Of a stretch of 64,000 nucleotides of DNA, positions 45,553-57,559 are shown in pieces. A model generated the notes under the pieces. It ran no database searches and was not told the DNA's origin. It was given only the letters and a program-made list of their open reading frames with translations. The position numbers were made by a program, and so were the translations under genes. Position 1 is the first letter of the stretch, and the number at the start of each line of letters is the position of its first letter. Location: the NCBI GenBank assembly GCA_036346255.1, contig CM070633.1, positions 24,118,001 to 24,182,000 on the forward strand, given 5' to 3'. Source of the stretch: Ampelocalamus luodianensis (taxonomy: Eukaryota > Streptophyta > Magnoliopsida > Poales > Poaceae).

Positions 45553-48500
45553 ACTCTTTTACCAACAAAACCCATCTGAAAACAAAAGATTCACATCGCA
45601 ACTAAGCGTTACCAGCTCGGTACTAAAGAGTCAAATCCAGAAATCGGAATTTCATCACGAAAACCTTTCCACCTTCCAAGTGGCAGTTTGCGAATAAACA
45701 TCACAAAAACTAAAGGAGGAATAATTTTAAATGCCCAAATCAAAAACTTCCTTTATTCTTCCTGAACCGATAAGAACCACACATACCAAAATTGAGTCAA
45801 ACTCAACTTACGAAAGACATTGGTCAAAAGACAAAGCTCATGCGAGAATAAAGAAAATGCTTCACTAATCAAGAAGACATCTTTTCCTTGGTTTCACTTT
45901 TTGGAATAAAATATCTCTCCAACCTTGGAATTCGAATTCATCGCATACCACACGGTCTCAAACCTCTTAATTTAACATCCTCAAATTAGGCTTAAACCGA
46001 AATACATCATCACCTCCAACTTTCAAGAATAACACGTTAGAATCCTCAGTATACCCGCTCATGAACTACATCGAAGGGTTCTATCGACAATCATTCCACT
46101 ACTCGAGAATACTCCAGTTTTCTATCTCCTCTACACACAAATCTTTGGCGACCAAAAGTCTAGCATGAAAATGGAAAGCCCAAATTTAACCTCCAAGACC
46201 CCTACAACGAATTCCTCTTATAACACATGGTGAAATCATCGGATTAAATCTCTAACATCCCCACAATTCCGACATAATCACTCATTAACATCATCAGAAT
46301 CACTCACACAACATCGCAATACTTTCCAATTGTGTTACTCTATAAAATTAATTAAGGTTTCCATACATTTGATAATCCCCAACATTTCAACATGAACCAA
46401 AGTTCTGGAACTATACTATACCATAGGTCCTACTTAGTCGAACACTATACAGTTTTACTTGAAGCCATACATTCCATCTCAATCAACTTCCCTCCAAGAG
46501 GTTCAGTCAAAACCAACTCATCTTCTATTACTCCTCCAATAGCTTGGTAGCAAAAATCTCACCCCTACAATCACTTAACCACCACCAAACAATTGACAAC
46601 TTACGCTTTGTAAAACTTTGCAACACAAAATTGTTGATCATTTCTCAAAAGAAAGAGGCGAACAAGGGCAAGTTTCACCACACAGGAAAATATTGCGCTC
46701 ACGGTGAGCACGAAACCAAAAGAAATAATCGATAATGAAGATATGGAAAACGAAAGTTGAGTTCACAATGGAGGGTATGCATCCCTCAAAAAGGAATAGC
46801 AAATAACCACCAATAAGAGAAAAAATGACATTGCGATTGAAACTCGACAACTCTTGAGTGAAAAGAGCAAAAAGTTTATGAACAATTCGAATAACTACAA
46901 GTTACAAACTGGACTCAAATTCTCAAATATTCCTCTGCACTCTTTCCTTTAACACTGAAATTAATTCTTTGACTAACATCGCTTTGCCACAACGTACAAG
47001 ATAAGATCTTTAGTCCAAACCACAAGGACTAATTAAGAACCAATGAAATTCTTCAATACGTCATATTTGTTCGAACCGTTCAACTACACAAGAAACATGA
47101 GATCCAAATAATCTCAATCACCAAACTCAAAACTTTTCCAATTACGGATTTCATGAAAAGCAAGCGATTAATCTCCTTTTAAGGAACCAACCTAATTTTC
47201 TTTAATTGCGACTTCACGTTGCCAACTCAAACCAGAAATCCGTTAAGATTCAATCACATGAATCTCTTAAGAAGCAACAAGACAATTCAATACCTCAATT
47301 TATTTAAAATAATTTCAGCTACGGTGATTCAATAGCTCAAAGAAAATATCACGAAAGCTAAACTTGAAATATTCTCATCGAACGATATCACCAAAGGCGA
47401 TCAAATTACTATGGGTATTAACATCAATTTCACAACAACAATTAGAAAACACTTGAAAGACCCACGTGAAAAGAATGGGTTGATTCTTTCTCAAAAGAAG
47501 AGACAAATGGAAACGACTTTCACCAACTAGAAAACTCATCTACCACTTGCATCGAACACGGGACCAAGGAAGAAACCAATTAAGCAATGAACTTATAGAA
47601 CATAAGTGAAGTCCACAGATTGAAAGCATAAACCTCACAAGAAGAGAATATCGAATCTTAACAGATAAGAACAAATAAGTATTCAAAATCAAGCACTTGC
47701 ATCATGAAGAACCATTATAACTTTGCAACATATCGTTACTCGATAAACTTCATTTACCACATAAAAGCCTGAACCTCAAAAGATCATGAACATAAGACTT
47801 GAAATTTGATCATTTAGAGAATATCACCATAGGTGATCAAATTACTACGAGAATTAACCTCATTCTCACAATTTTGACGATTTAATAACATCGACAACAT
47901 ACACTAGTCTTGAGAATCATCAAACTTTATTACTCCATCCTAAAACTTCCGAAGGAAATACAAACCACAAGGTTGAAACAAATTTATTATAACAAGATTA
48001 TGCTAAGCAATATCAATATCACAAGGCACGATAGCAAATACTACTTACGAAATTAATCTACTCAACTATTGGTGTTGCTTAACACCTTCTTGTACTCATT
48101 AACAATCGATGATGGTATTAATCATGTGTGTACATACGATTACTAATTCCATTTGTAATCACATAACCATATGTAAACATAGATTCACATTTCACCTTTG
48201 TTGAAATCATTTCAAAACATGATTAAATATTCACTAACATAATTTTCTATAAACAAGGTTTCACGAATCGATACACCAACACCCATCCGGTCCTTTATGC
48301 AAGTTTCAACAATTTTAGCATACTAGAAATAGACAAATCTAGCTCTTACGTAAGATCTATAGGTTACGAACGGATATGGACAGTCTTTATTTAACCTACA
48401 CCATGTATCAAATACAAGGACATTTCAAATTAATCAATTTCACTTTCATGGATGGTAGTTAAGAATAATTGATTTGCACCATGCTAATAACCCAACTTGG

Positions 48501-49339
48501 TAACTCATATCGTAACAATTTATTCGTTTAGTTATAACTTCTCATTTTAAGCATGGCAAGACATCACAAAGGATTCTAACACCTTACTACAGACAAAGAG
48601 AGACTTCAAACCTCAACGCTCAAGTAATCCAAAAGAAACGCATAAAGCCAAAGCTTTCCCATGCAAACGAACTTACGATGGAAAACTCTCACTAACCAAG
48701 CTATCAAACGAGTAAATGAGTCATTCTTTTCAATGAGAAAGAAGGAGCAACCATGAAAACATCAATCTTGTCAATTGACAACGACCACAAGTGGTAAAAG
48801 CAACTCAACAGTTGAAAAGCAATATTTGTTTGAGAGAACCAAGAGGATCTATTGAAAACCATAAACTATCATGAACCACAAACCGGAGAAATTCATCAAC
48901 CACCATAGGACAAGAATTGCCAAATTCGAAATCAAGAAAGAGAACAACTTTCTAAAGCAACTCACGCTTAACACCGAAACTATGGTACTCGGGGTAACTA
49001 CTCCTCTAACCACGTTCTGCGACGGTGGTGTAACTCAGTGAATCGGAGTAACAACCACGACCCCCACTTCTTATCATCCATTAGCAACACGCTTCACCAA
49101 AATACTCCATTATGAATATACAGGATCATCTCATGACAATCATATAATTAGTTCATAGATATTGAATATCACAGCAGATCATAGATTAACCACAAGAATG
49201 ATAGTACGGAAGCAATTCAAGAACAGTTCAACATGATGAATCACATCACTAGAAATACGGATATGCTGGATTACCCAAACCCCACCTATTGTACACAGTG
49301 TGTCATTTTAATATCTTAATTACCACGGACCTAAAGCCC
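45553..49339 (-). other. E3 internal region, non-coding, with subrepeats
   Basis: About 3.8 kb of A/C-rich (plus strand) sequence without credible ORFs, sharing blocks with E1 and E2. Two related stretches lie at 47363-47435 and 47798-47871, and a weaker one near 47993-48066, each around GATCAAATTACTA or similar wording. The role is unknown. Confidence 0.7.
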
Positions 49340-49351
49340 GCTCTGATACCA
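49340..49351 (-). other. E3 primer-binding site
   Basis: The minus strand reads TGGTATCAGAGC next to the LTR end, the initiator-Met tRNA site, with the shared GGGCTTTAGGTCCGTGG after it. Confidence 0.9.
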
Positions 49352-49353
49352 AC

Positions 49354-51740
49354 TGTAACACCCTGGCTATTCGGAAGCCAAGATGTCACCTAAAACATCT
49401 AACATACATCCATAATGCGGAAGAATTTGAATAAAATCAACTAATGATAGTATCAAAACAATCAAGACATGATAAAGGTATCCTTCCTTCACCATCTAAT
49501 CTATTTATTTCAGTTCATTGATAATGAAAGTTCACATGCAGTAATAATTCAACATCAATGTGGAGAAGGTATCCTTCCTTCACCAATTATAAATTTATTA
49601 TTACAGTTCATCATTTACGAATGTAAGATAGAACTAAATTTAATCTTGAACATGAATTGGATGATGTGAACAAGTAGTGCGTGTCTACTCCCTCCCAAGT
49701 GAGCCAACATCGGAGTTACCTAAAATAAACAAACAACGCAAGAGTGAGTCCACGACTCGACAAAGTCTGATAAAGGGACATAACACACATATGAACAAGT
49801 CATCATCATAAGAGAATATGAGCATACATCGAATGAAAACTTAGGAATGCATGGCATGAATGAATGTACTCAAGGATGGACTGCACACATGCTTATACCG
49901 GTATAGCGAGTGACACACCGTCGGTGTTCACTTAAGCCCGCACCTTAACAAAAGTGCGGGGATCCAAGTCCTATATGAAGAACGTTTCATATAGGTGTCC
50001 AAAGCTGCCCATCTTGGAATTGATGGGTCTTACGTGCCCATCTTTGGAATTGATGGGTCTTTCAATCCACTCACGTGGGCGGGACATGACAATGTCCAAA
50101 CACAGCCACATTGGAATGGTGGGACTTATAGTCCACTCCGTGGACATAGCATGAATAAAAGGATGCATGATATGAACATGAACAATGCTAATATCATCTT
50201 TCGGCATTTACTCCACATATTGATAGAACATAACCAATTCAGCATTTGGGTATCACAAGATGTCACATCATATTCATGTAAACATTCACAATCACAAGAC
50301 TTAAAACCAACAAAGTACTTGCCTTCGCGTTGCGCGCGTTAGCGAACAACGATGGCGCTCCCAAACCCGTAGACTCGCGGCCTAAACAATTAAATAACCG
50401 AAATAAGAACAACATAGAGCCCATCATGAATTAATATTCTACACTACCCTCTTGCACACCCAAAACATAGTCATAACTGAATCTGAAATTCCAGAGCAAC
50501 ATGGAATCCCATCGGGACAGCAGGACGGTAAAGACCAAAACTAATGATCTGGGACTCCAAAGAGATGAGCCCAGATCCTACACAACTTAACAAATATATC
50601 TACAACTTTGTAGTTGACGAGATAACCCAATTCGGCCAAACTAAATTGCTAAGCTGTCAAACGAAACAGCAGAGCAGAATCTGTGAGCAATTAGAACAGC
50701 AGAACTAAAACGTCCATAACTTTTAAACTACAACTCTGAATTGAGTGTTCTTTAACAATCTGAAAAGGCTATGAAATTACCTACAATAACCTAGTTGGCA
50801 CGACATTCATATTTTGCCTTTAACAAAAAGTGGCACATGGGTCAAAACTAAAGATAGAAACTTACATACAATCTGGACAGACTGACCTACAATCTGGACA
50901 GTCACAATGAAAAGTGCATAACTTTTGATCTATAAATCCAAATGAGGTGTTCTTTATCAATCCTGAAAGCTAGTGATATCACCTTCAAAATTTTTTATGG
51001 GCAAGACCTCTGAATCACCATCTAACTAGGCCATAAATCAACCTATACAGAGACTGCTAATTCTCGTCAGGATTCTGGACAGCAGATAATAAATCTATCA
51101 TAACGTTTGACTCGAAAGTCGAAATTTAGTGTTCTTGGCGGACATCGAAATCTAAGAACAAAACCTACAATACTCTAGGAGATGGGATCCTCTGATTCGG
51201 CCTCTAAGATTGCGAAAACAGCCGCGCAAACTACTGGACAGAATTGAATTTCCAACAGACAGACTTTGATCTAATCAAATTTAATCGGTTTCACTTCTAC
51301 GACTAATCAAACAACAACAACCGGCAATCGTTACCCTTGGAGACACGCGTGCCCGCTGAAATACCCCCGCTAGATGCTCATCTCCTCTTCTTCTCCTCTC
51401 TCCCTCCACCTTTCTCCTTGGCCGACAGCAATGAGAGAGCACCACCAAGAGAGAGCAACGGAGTGCAAGGAGGGCGCGCACTGTAGCGGCGGCAGAACAC
51501 TGTAGCAATGCGTGCTACAGTGGTGGGCTAGGGTTTCCCCCTCCTTTTATTAGTGGCCGGCCCCTCATGGGCCTCCTAGGCCAAAGCCCGAAGCCCAGGT
51601 TGTCAAAGAATTGCAGATTTTGCCTCACCTAAAGTTTAATTTCTCTTTTCACTGCTTCCTTCATTACAATAAGTTGGAGTATTACAGAAAAACCCCTTTT
51701 TCGTTTACTCTCCTTCCGTAGAAACATTCGGGGTATTACA
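49354..51740 (-). repeat. E3 5' LTR
   Basis: It pairs with 42593-44998. The micro-exon donor (AG|GCAAGTA, 50323/50322) and acceptor (TTTTAG ending 49720) are kept. It is 19 bp shorter overall; a 16-bp CTGTAGCGG-type unit present near 44730 is reduced here. Confidence 0.92.
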
Positions 51741-51745
51741 AAGAC

Positions 51746-52180
51746 GACGCCACCCCACGGGCACTTGAAGCCGGTTGCCTCCGCACGAGCTGGACGCCGC
51801 TTGGTCCCGCCAGTCCTCCCGCATGAGGCACCACTGCTGGCCGCACGCGATTGCTGGCCGCTCGAGCCCACCGCCTCACGCCATGTGCCATCCCGACCGC
51901 CCGCGGCCTCCGCATGGGCATCGCCGCACTCTGGCCACTACCTCCGCATAGGCGGCGCCACCGATGCCCGCATGCGCCGCCGGAGGCCGCACCCACACTC
52001 ACCGTTGGAGCCGCCTGGACGCGTCGCCAGAGCCGCCTGCACACGCCACCGGAGCCGCACCTGCATGCCCCGCCAGAGATGCCCACATGCGTCGTTGGAG
52101 CCGCCCACACGCGCCGCCGGAGCCGCCCATCGCGCCGCGCCCCGACAGGCGCCGTCGCCACCATATGGGAACAGTGGTAG
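51746..52180 (+). repeat. GC-rich degenerate tandem repeats in D
   Basis: The stretch is about 70% GC by eye and repeats variants of GCCGCCGGAGCCGCCCAC every 30-40 bp between about 51960 and 52150. Long ORFs on both strands follow from the composition (Gly/Arg/Ala-rich) and match no family I know. It continues the GC-rich sequence left of E3 (42500-42587). Confidence 0.6.
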
Positions 52181-52688
52181 GGAAACCCTACTCCTCCCCC
52201 TCTTTGAACCGACCAAGCATGGGCCAAAGTGGGCTGGTCAAGCATGGGCCGAAAAAGGGCAAAGCCCGACCGAAAATAGGAATCGGGAAAAGAAAAGGAA
52301 ATTCCCAAAATTTGCAAATGGTCCCTTGATTTATCTAAAAATTATGTGAAAATTTTCTCCGAAATAAAAATTAGCGGTTTAGCCCATGAAAATTATAGAT
52401 TTCGCCGAAAATTCATATTCCAACAGAATAGGGCCTCGGGAATTCAATTTTTAAATAATTTTGAACTTTTGAAGCATGTTTAATTTTGTTATTAATATTA
52501 TGCAATTTATATATTGTATTTACTGTTTTGATTATCTGTGATTGTTTATATTACTTTTAATCACTGAAAATAGTAGTAAATCATGAAAAATGCATAGAAA
52601 AAATATGGGAACATTATGAGAATTTTTGCAACTATTTTTTTGCAAGTTACCAACAGTAATCTTATGAACTCTTTGTATAAATATGCAG
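52181..52688 (+). other. AT-rich leader of D
   Basis: About 500 bp without a credible ORF lead from the GC-rich part to the gag start. An acceptor-like TATGCAG lies directly before the ATG. Confidence 0.5.
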
Positions 52689-53489
52689 ATGACTAGCATT
52701 ACGAACAGGGAGTTTGAAGAGCTAGCCCAGTAGAATTACTTGACTTGGGCATCAGATGTCGAGATCATATTTGGGGCCAAGAAGCTCCGTGCAGCTATCG
52801 GATTAGGCACCTCAAAGGATGCCACTCCAATTGTGGAGGAAAATGATGAGACACTTCATTTCCTCAGACACCATCTCTGCCTAACGCTCAAGAATGAGTA
52901 TATGGCGAAAAAAAGTGCACTAGATTTGTGGACCGCACTGAAGAAGTGGTTCGATAAGTTGAAGTACACCATTCTTCCTCGGGCAGAGCAGGAATGGTCC
53001 CAACTACGTTTTGCTGACTATAAGACTATGGGGGAGTACAATTCTACTTTGCACAGAATTTGCACCAGTCTTCAGCTCTATGGTAAAGTAATCACAAATG
53101 AGGAGAAGATCGAGAAAACTCTCTTTCTTTCACCCAAATGCGGTGCAATCAGCACACAACTATCATCAAGGCGGCTACAAGGAGTATGCCGAACTGATTG
53201 ACATCATGCAAGTTGCAGAAGCTCAAGATAATGTTCTAAGGAAGAACTACATCTCACAGCCGCCTAGTAGCAACATTGGCCATGAAGTCAATGCAAGTAG
53301 CTACAAGGTCAAGGTGAGGAAGCCTCACTCAAAGGAAAGAGGTAGGAAGGGTAAGGTCATGGGTCACAAGACCAAGCCAAATGCTCAAACCAAGAAGGGT
53401 GAAAAAAAGAAGCGCGATGACAAGCCCTATGGCTAGCAGGACCAAAGTTGCTACAAATGTGGCACATGGGGACATTGGTCACACAAAAG
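52689..53489 (+). pseudogene. D gag-like protein
   Basis: ATG at 52689 reads MTSITNREFEELAQ, a TAG (52731-52733), then NYLTWASDVEIIFGAKKLR and a copia-type gag core (YMAKKSALDLWTALKKWFDK, EQEWSQLRFADYKTMGEYNS). A shift near 53130 leads to FHPNAVQSAHNYHQGGYKEY and a Lys-rich tail, a TAG (53434-53436), then a zinc knuckle CYKCGTWGHWSHKS whose last Cys is Ser. No pol follows. It would be a nucleic-acid-binding structural protein; as read it is inactive. Confidence 0.75.
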
Positions 53490-53677
53490 TTAATTATGAT
53501 AATATTTCGAACCATTGACAACCAATTTTCACTGTCTTCAATATTTTTCATAATACCTAATGAGGATCTAATAATCCTTATTTTACTATTTATCTGTAAT
53601 TAGTATTATGCGTAAATATGACATCACACGGCTATTAAATATACCTCTTATAGTCTTTAGGGGGAGGCCAATTAGGC

Positions 53678-53900
53678 GGTCGTAAGTTGGTCTAAGACCA
53701 TCCCCTAGTCGTAAGTCTTTCTACGACAACCATGTGATCGTAAGTTCTTCTACGAACACCTCTAGTCGTAAGTCCTTCTACGACTACCATGTGATCGTAA
53801 GTTCTTCTACGATCACCTCTGGTCGTAAGTCCTTCTACGACCAGTACCCAGTCGTAAGGTTTTCTACGACTACCCCCTGGTCGTAAGTCCTTCTACGACC
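53678..53900 (+). repeat. Eight 22-nt palindromes at a 28-29 bp period
   Basis: Units start at 53678, 53707, 53736, 53764, 53793, 53821, 53850 and 53879. Each is a 7-base arm, an 8-base loop (AGTCCTTC type) and a 7-base arm. Arms come as GGTCGTA/TACGACC, AGTCGTA/TACGACT and GATCGTA/TACGATC; five of eight units pair perfectly and three have one mismatch. Units 2-3 and 4-5 form a repeated 57-bp pair. The array lies 240-460 bp before the TATA box, where enhancer-type repeats of LTRs are found (the BII boxes of Tnt1 are a known parallel). Confidence 0.9.
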
Positions 53901-54137
53901 AGCCCTACCATGACTTACTCATAGTTAATTGGGTCCACTAGCCTATAGGTCTAATTTATTACGGGATCTGAGCAGCCAATATACGCAGTTATTATCTGGA
54001 GTAACTGCATGTAACACACCATTGTCTCTGATTGATAACCGCCATGCGACGTGGGGAGGTTACTACTCCGGTGATTACTACCATTATTATGGAATAATGG
54101 GGCGCCTCTTGACCTGGAATGACTATCTCTTCACGTA

Positions 54138-54147
54138 CTATAAAAAG
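54138..54147 (+). promoter_or_regulatory. TATA box of the T LTR
   Basis: CTATAAAAAG lies 245 bp before the LTR end, downstream of the palindrome array. It is the only good TATA match in the LTR. Confidence 0.65.
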
Positions 54148-54394
54148 ACTTCAGTCAGAGAGAAATGGAGGGGCGATTGAGAGGACAATCAGTAGCAGCA
54201 TAAGCCTAAGTATTTTTCACTGATTGTAACTAGCATACACAATATAATACACACAGGAGTAGGGTTGTTATTCTCTTTGGAGAAGGCTCGAACCTGTATA
54301 AAAATCCCATATTTTTTCTGTCCGCGTGATCAATTGTGGAGATCCCCCGAATCAAACAATCTTTACATAAGATCGGTTCTAAAACACCGATAGT

Positions 54395-54410
54395 TGGCGT
54401 TGTCCGTGGG
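54395..54410 (+). other. T primer-binding site
   Basis: TGGCGTTGTCCGTGGG follows the LTR and resembles the TGGCGCCGTCTGTGGG site typical of grass Tat elements. The differences are transitions. Confidence 0.8.
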
Positions 54411-54462
54411 GATCTTCTGGTAATTCCTTGTTAACCATTTTTCTTCTCTCTTTGATGCTTCC

Positions 54463-55744
54463 ATGGCAGGAGAGTGGAACAAGGTGAACTAGTTCGACTT
54501 GGCCGATGACGCAGACGTTGACATGGATGCCGGTTTCGATTACGAGCCGAGTATCGAATCATCCGATGGTATTGCCGCCTCTGGAGATCTTTTATTAGAT
54601 CTCGGAGACCACACCACCGGCGGAGTTTAGGAGGAATCCTTATCTCCCACAACGATACGCCTAGCTGAGGGACCAGTTTCCTCAGGGGGCAAGCGTCAGT
54701 TCGACCACAAAAAGGATTGCTCGAAGACAGACTCACAACACAACGAGAGTTTTTCTTCTGAGTGTTCGAGTGCCCTTAAGGCAGTACGACCTGGCGAGAC
54801 AAGTTCTGGAAGCCATCATTGCAGAGCTCCATCGACACTTGGTGGTCCTCTCTCTCCGGCTAATCCCGCAAAGGAGGGGATCAAACACGCTTTTCCTACA
54901 AGTTCAACCATCCCATCGCAGGGCACACCTGCGGACGGAGACAGTTATAACCAGAGTTCCCCTTCTTGGAGGGGTTTACTTCAATTCGCTAGATAGTGTC
55001 TCTCGACTACTCCTCAAGGGAGGAGGCTTCGAGCACAAGTGGAGGTCCTCAACGGGAGGTCTTCGTCATTCCCTCTAATAAGGATCATTCTCCCAGAAGC
55101 AGGACTGATGATGCTCCCTGACAGGCACACACTACGTCTCCTCGTGGCAATGGCAAGAGTACCACCGCTGACGAACGGGGTGAACACCCTGATGAGCGTG
55201 CGGGAAATCGTCAACATTATCGCACTCCATTCAAACCAACTCAAGAGTCTGGTATGGGTGATCCTGAGACAACTCGATGGAGAAAAATAGTGGCGCAGAA
55301 AAATCTTCCTGGACGCGCTCATTATCAGTCAGAGGAAGCTCAGGAGCTCCAACACATCAATGACTTGCTTGAGAATCCAACTCAAGAGCTTGCTCGAGCA
55401 CCAGGTTACGATATCTTTGCCGAAGAGATCACACGAAGGCTTCGGAACACGATGACAAAACTCAAGCGTCCTCGTCGGCATCATTCTGAAAGTCGTAGCA
55501 GTACGGCTCCATCATCTGCCAGTCATTCAACCAACTCATTGCATGGGGATCGACATGATTATCAATCACGTCGCTCTCCTAACTTGAGGAAGGCTCCTCG
55601 AACATCTGGAGATCGACAAGCACCCAGGAGAGGTGATCACTTACCACTCCAGAGTTGAAATCTACGGCAACAGACGGAATACGAGGAGTATTTCCCTCGT
55701 AAGACTGAGGCCTACTATAGGTCGAGTCCACCTGTGACTGGGTA
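54463..55744 (+). pseudogene. T gag amino-terminal region
   Basis: The frame MAGEWNKVN begins at 54463, hits TAG codons at about 54490 and 54628, and continues with an acidic, then Ser/Pro-rich stretch and an Arg/Ser-rich part (55480-55640). Frame changes are present. The region is poorly conserved in this family and no fold can be named. Confidence 0.6.
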
Positions 55745-56660
55745 TTGTCGAGTACGATCACCTGGTGATGTTAACCCTTCTTTCCTGCAAAGAAGACACC
55801 AAAGAAGTTATTATTGGATGTTGGGCGTTTTCACCTGACCTCCGAGCAGTTCGTTGGCCACCCCGTTTCCCACCAGCGAGCATGGAGAAATTCGATGGAA
55901 CTCAAAATCCCATTGAATTTCTTCAGATCTACACAACAGCTATCTGAGCAGCAGCAGGAGGAGAGCATGTCATGTCAAATTATCTTTCGATTGTGCTCGA
56001 AGGGTCTGCTCGATCATGGCTACTAAACCAGCCACTCGAGTCGATCTTCTCGTGGCAACACCTCTGCGACCTTCTGCTGGCGAACTTCCAGGGCACCTAC
56101 AACCGTCCTAGAAAGGAGGACAACCTACACCGGATGAGATGAAATGATCATGAAACTCTGCATCAATTCATCAGGCTTTTTAGTCAGGTTTGTAATTCGA
56201 TTCCAGAGATTTCTGACTCATCTGTTATCAGAGCTTTCAAGTAGGGAGTCCACAGTAGAAGGATAATAGAGGACATCACTTTGAATCCTCCTGCCACTGT
56301 CGCCGAACTCTTCGAGATGGCTGAACGATATGATCGAGAGGACACGTTTCTCAAGAGGCAGGTGAAAGTGGTAAGAAGAAGGATAAAAAGGCTAAGAAAT
56401 CCAAGAACAAAGCGAAGGGTAACAAATCTCAAGCCACTGGTTCTAAAGAGGTCTTAGCCGTGAGCGACAAAGCGCCACGTAACTCCAAACAAAATTTTGA
56501 CCGACGCAAAGGTAAGCGCCCCGATCGGAAGAATGATAAACCGAGGTGGTGCCCTTTTCATAAAAAGGAAAGACATGACCTTCGCAACTGCTGAGTTTTT
56601 CTACGAAAACTCGAGGACTATTACTCTGGCAAAGGGCCGCTTCCTACTATTGAATAGGTA
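55745..56660 (+). pseudogene. T gag core and zinc knuckle
   Basis: The retrotransposon gag core is clear: FSPDLRAVRWPPRFPPASME, KFDGTQNPIEFLQIYTTAI, a TGA where Arg (CGA) is usual (55945-55947), then NYLSIVLEGSARSWLLNQPL. Further stops follow near 56140 and 56241. The variant knuckle WCPFHKKERHDLRNC lies at about 56550-56594. It would form the particle; the nonsense codons make it inactive as read. Confidence 0.82.
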
Positions 56661-56829
56661 GGTCAAACAAGTGGTCGAAAGGAGTCGGATGACGATGAGG
56701 AGATGCTGTTTCAGGATCCACAGCACACCATTGATCACATCTATGGAGGATCATCGGCATACGAGTCAAGGCGATAGCTTAAGGCTGTCAAGCGCGAGGT
56801 AAAATCAATTGATTCTCCTCTTGTCAATA

Positions 56830-57350
56830 AGATGCCGAAGTGGTTAGAAGTCACCATCTCTTTCAAGAAGAGTGACTGCCTGATCCCTTTGACTAGACTA
56901 GGTCGATTTTCGATTGTGGTCAAACCCACCATCAACAACTGTCAAGTAAATTTAGTGTTTCTTGATGGTGGTAGCTCGTTAAACATATTGTTTACGAGTG
57001 ACCTGGACGAGATGCAGGTACCCAGGACAGAGGTAAGACCGGTACGATACTCTTTCCATGGAATCGTACCGGGGTCTTCGGCCAAACCTATTGGCCAAGT
57101 TTCTCTTCCTTTAACATTTGGTTCACCAAGTAATTTCAGGACAGAGAAGATCTCCTTTGATGTGGTCGATTTCGATACGGCATATAACGCCATACTCAGA
57201 CGACCAACTTTGGTAAAGTTCTTAATAGCTACTCACTACGGGTATCAATGTTTTAAGATGCCAGGTCCTAAAGGAGTGATCACATTTTATTGCAACAAGA
57301 AGATGACGCATACGTGCGACCGTCGGTCCCTCGAGATGGTTGGATAGATA
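56830..57350 (+). pseudogene. T protease
   Basis: The 171-codon open stretch from MPKWLEVTISFKKSDC carries the retropepsin site FLDGGSSLNILF and the YNAILRRPTLVKF block (Gly to Arg change in the usual GRP). It is the best-kept domain of T and has no stop until the TAG after LEMVG. It would cut the polyprotein. Confidence 0.85.
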
Positions 57351-57559
57351 CCAGCTCGAGAAGAAAGTTAGCCTTCGACTAGTAAGTTGAAGCCTAAAGC
57401 TGCACCAAAGCTGAACGATCAAGTCAAGGAAGTTCCTCTGGACGTGGAGGAGCCCTCGAAGACTGTTCGCATCGGGGATTCTTCCGACCCCAAGTAGGAA
57501 GATGCCCTCATCACTTTCCTCCGAGAAAACACAGATGTCTTCTCGTGGTAAGCATCCGA

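Larger units (their letters stand above)
42593..51740 (-). mobile_element. E3: non-autonomous Ty3-type element
   Basis: E3 has two LTRs of about 2.4 kb, a 4.35 kb internal region, primer site, polypurine tract and a perfect AAGAC duplication (42588-42592, 51741-51745). Only a very degraded integrase tail and chromodomain remains (45110-45552). It is inserted in D. The LTR copies are similar but differ at many CAG/CTG sites. Confidence 0.92.
42500..53670 (+). mobile_element. D: gag-only retroelement remnant, split by E3
   Basis: D consists of 42500-42592 and 51741-53670. It has a GC-rich part with degenerate tandem repeats, an AT-rich leader, and a gag-like frame with a damaged zinc knuckle, then 180 bp of AT-rich sequence. 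No protease, RT or integrase follows. LTRs were not found: the left end is hidden by G1 and the right end meets the T LTR at an uncertain point near 53670. It resembles gag-only (TR-GAG-type) elements described in plants, but without LTRs this is only a suggestion. Confidence 0.55.
53671..54392 (+). repeat. T 5' LTR (start uncertain)
   Basis: The right end is set by the primer site that follows (AAAACACCGATA|GT then TGGCG). The left end is a guess: TTTAGGGGGAGGCC at 53657-53670 looks like a polypurine tract and the tandem palindromes begin just after. It contains the palindrome array, a TATA box and an AT-rich end. Confidence 0.55.

Noticed and set aside
51736..52317. Minus-strand 193-codon Gly/Arg/Ala-rich ORF
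   Set aside because: It translates degenerate GC-rich repeats and spans the E3/D boundary.
53678..53900. CRISPR-like array (regular 28-29 bp period)
   Set aside because: The repeats are palindromic 22-mers with 6-7 bp spacers inside a plant LTR next to a TATA box. No cas genes or unique spacers are present.
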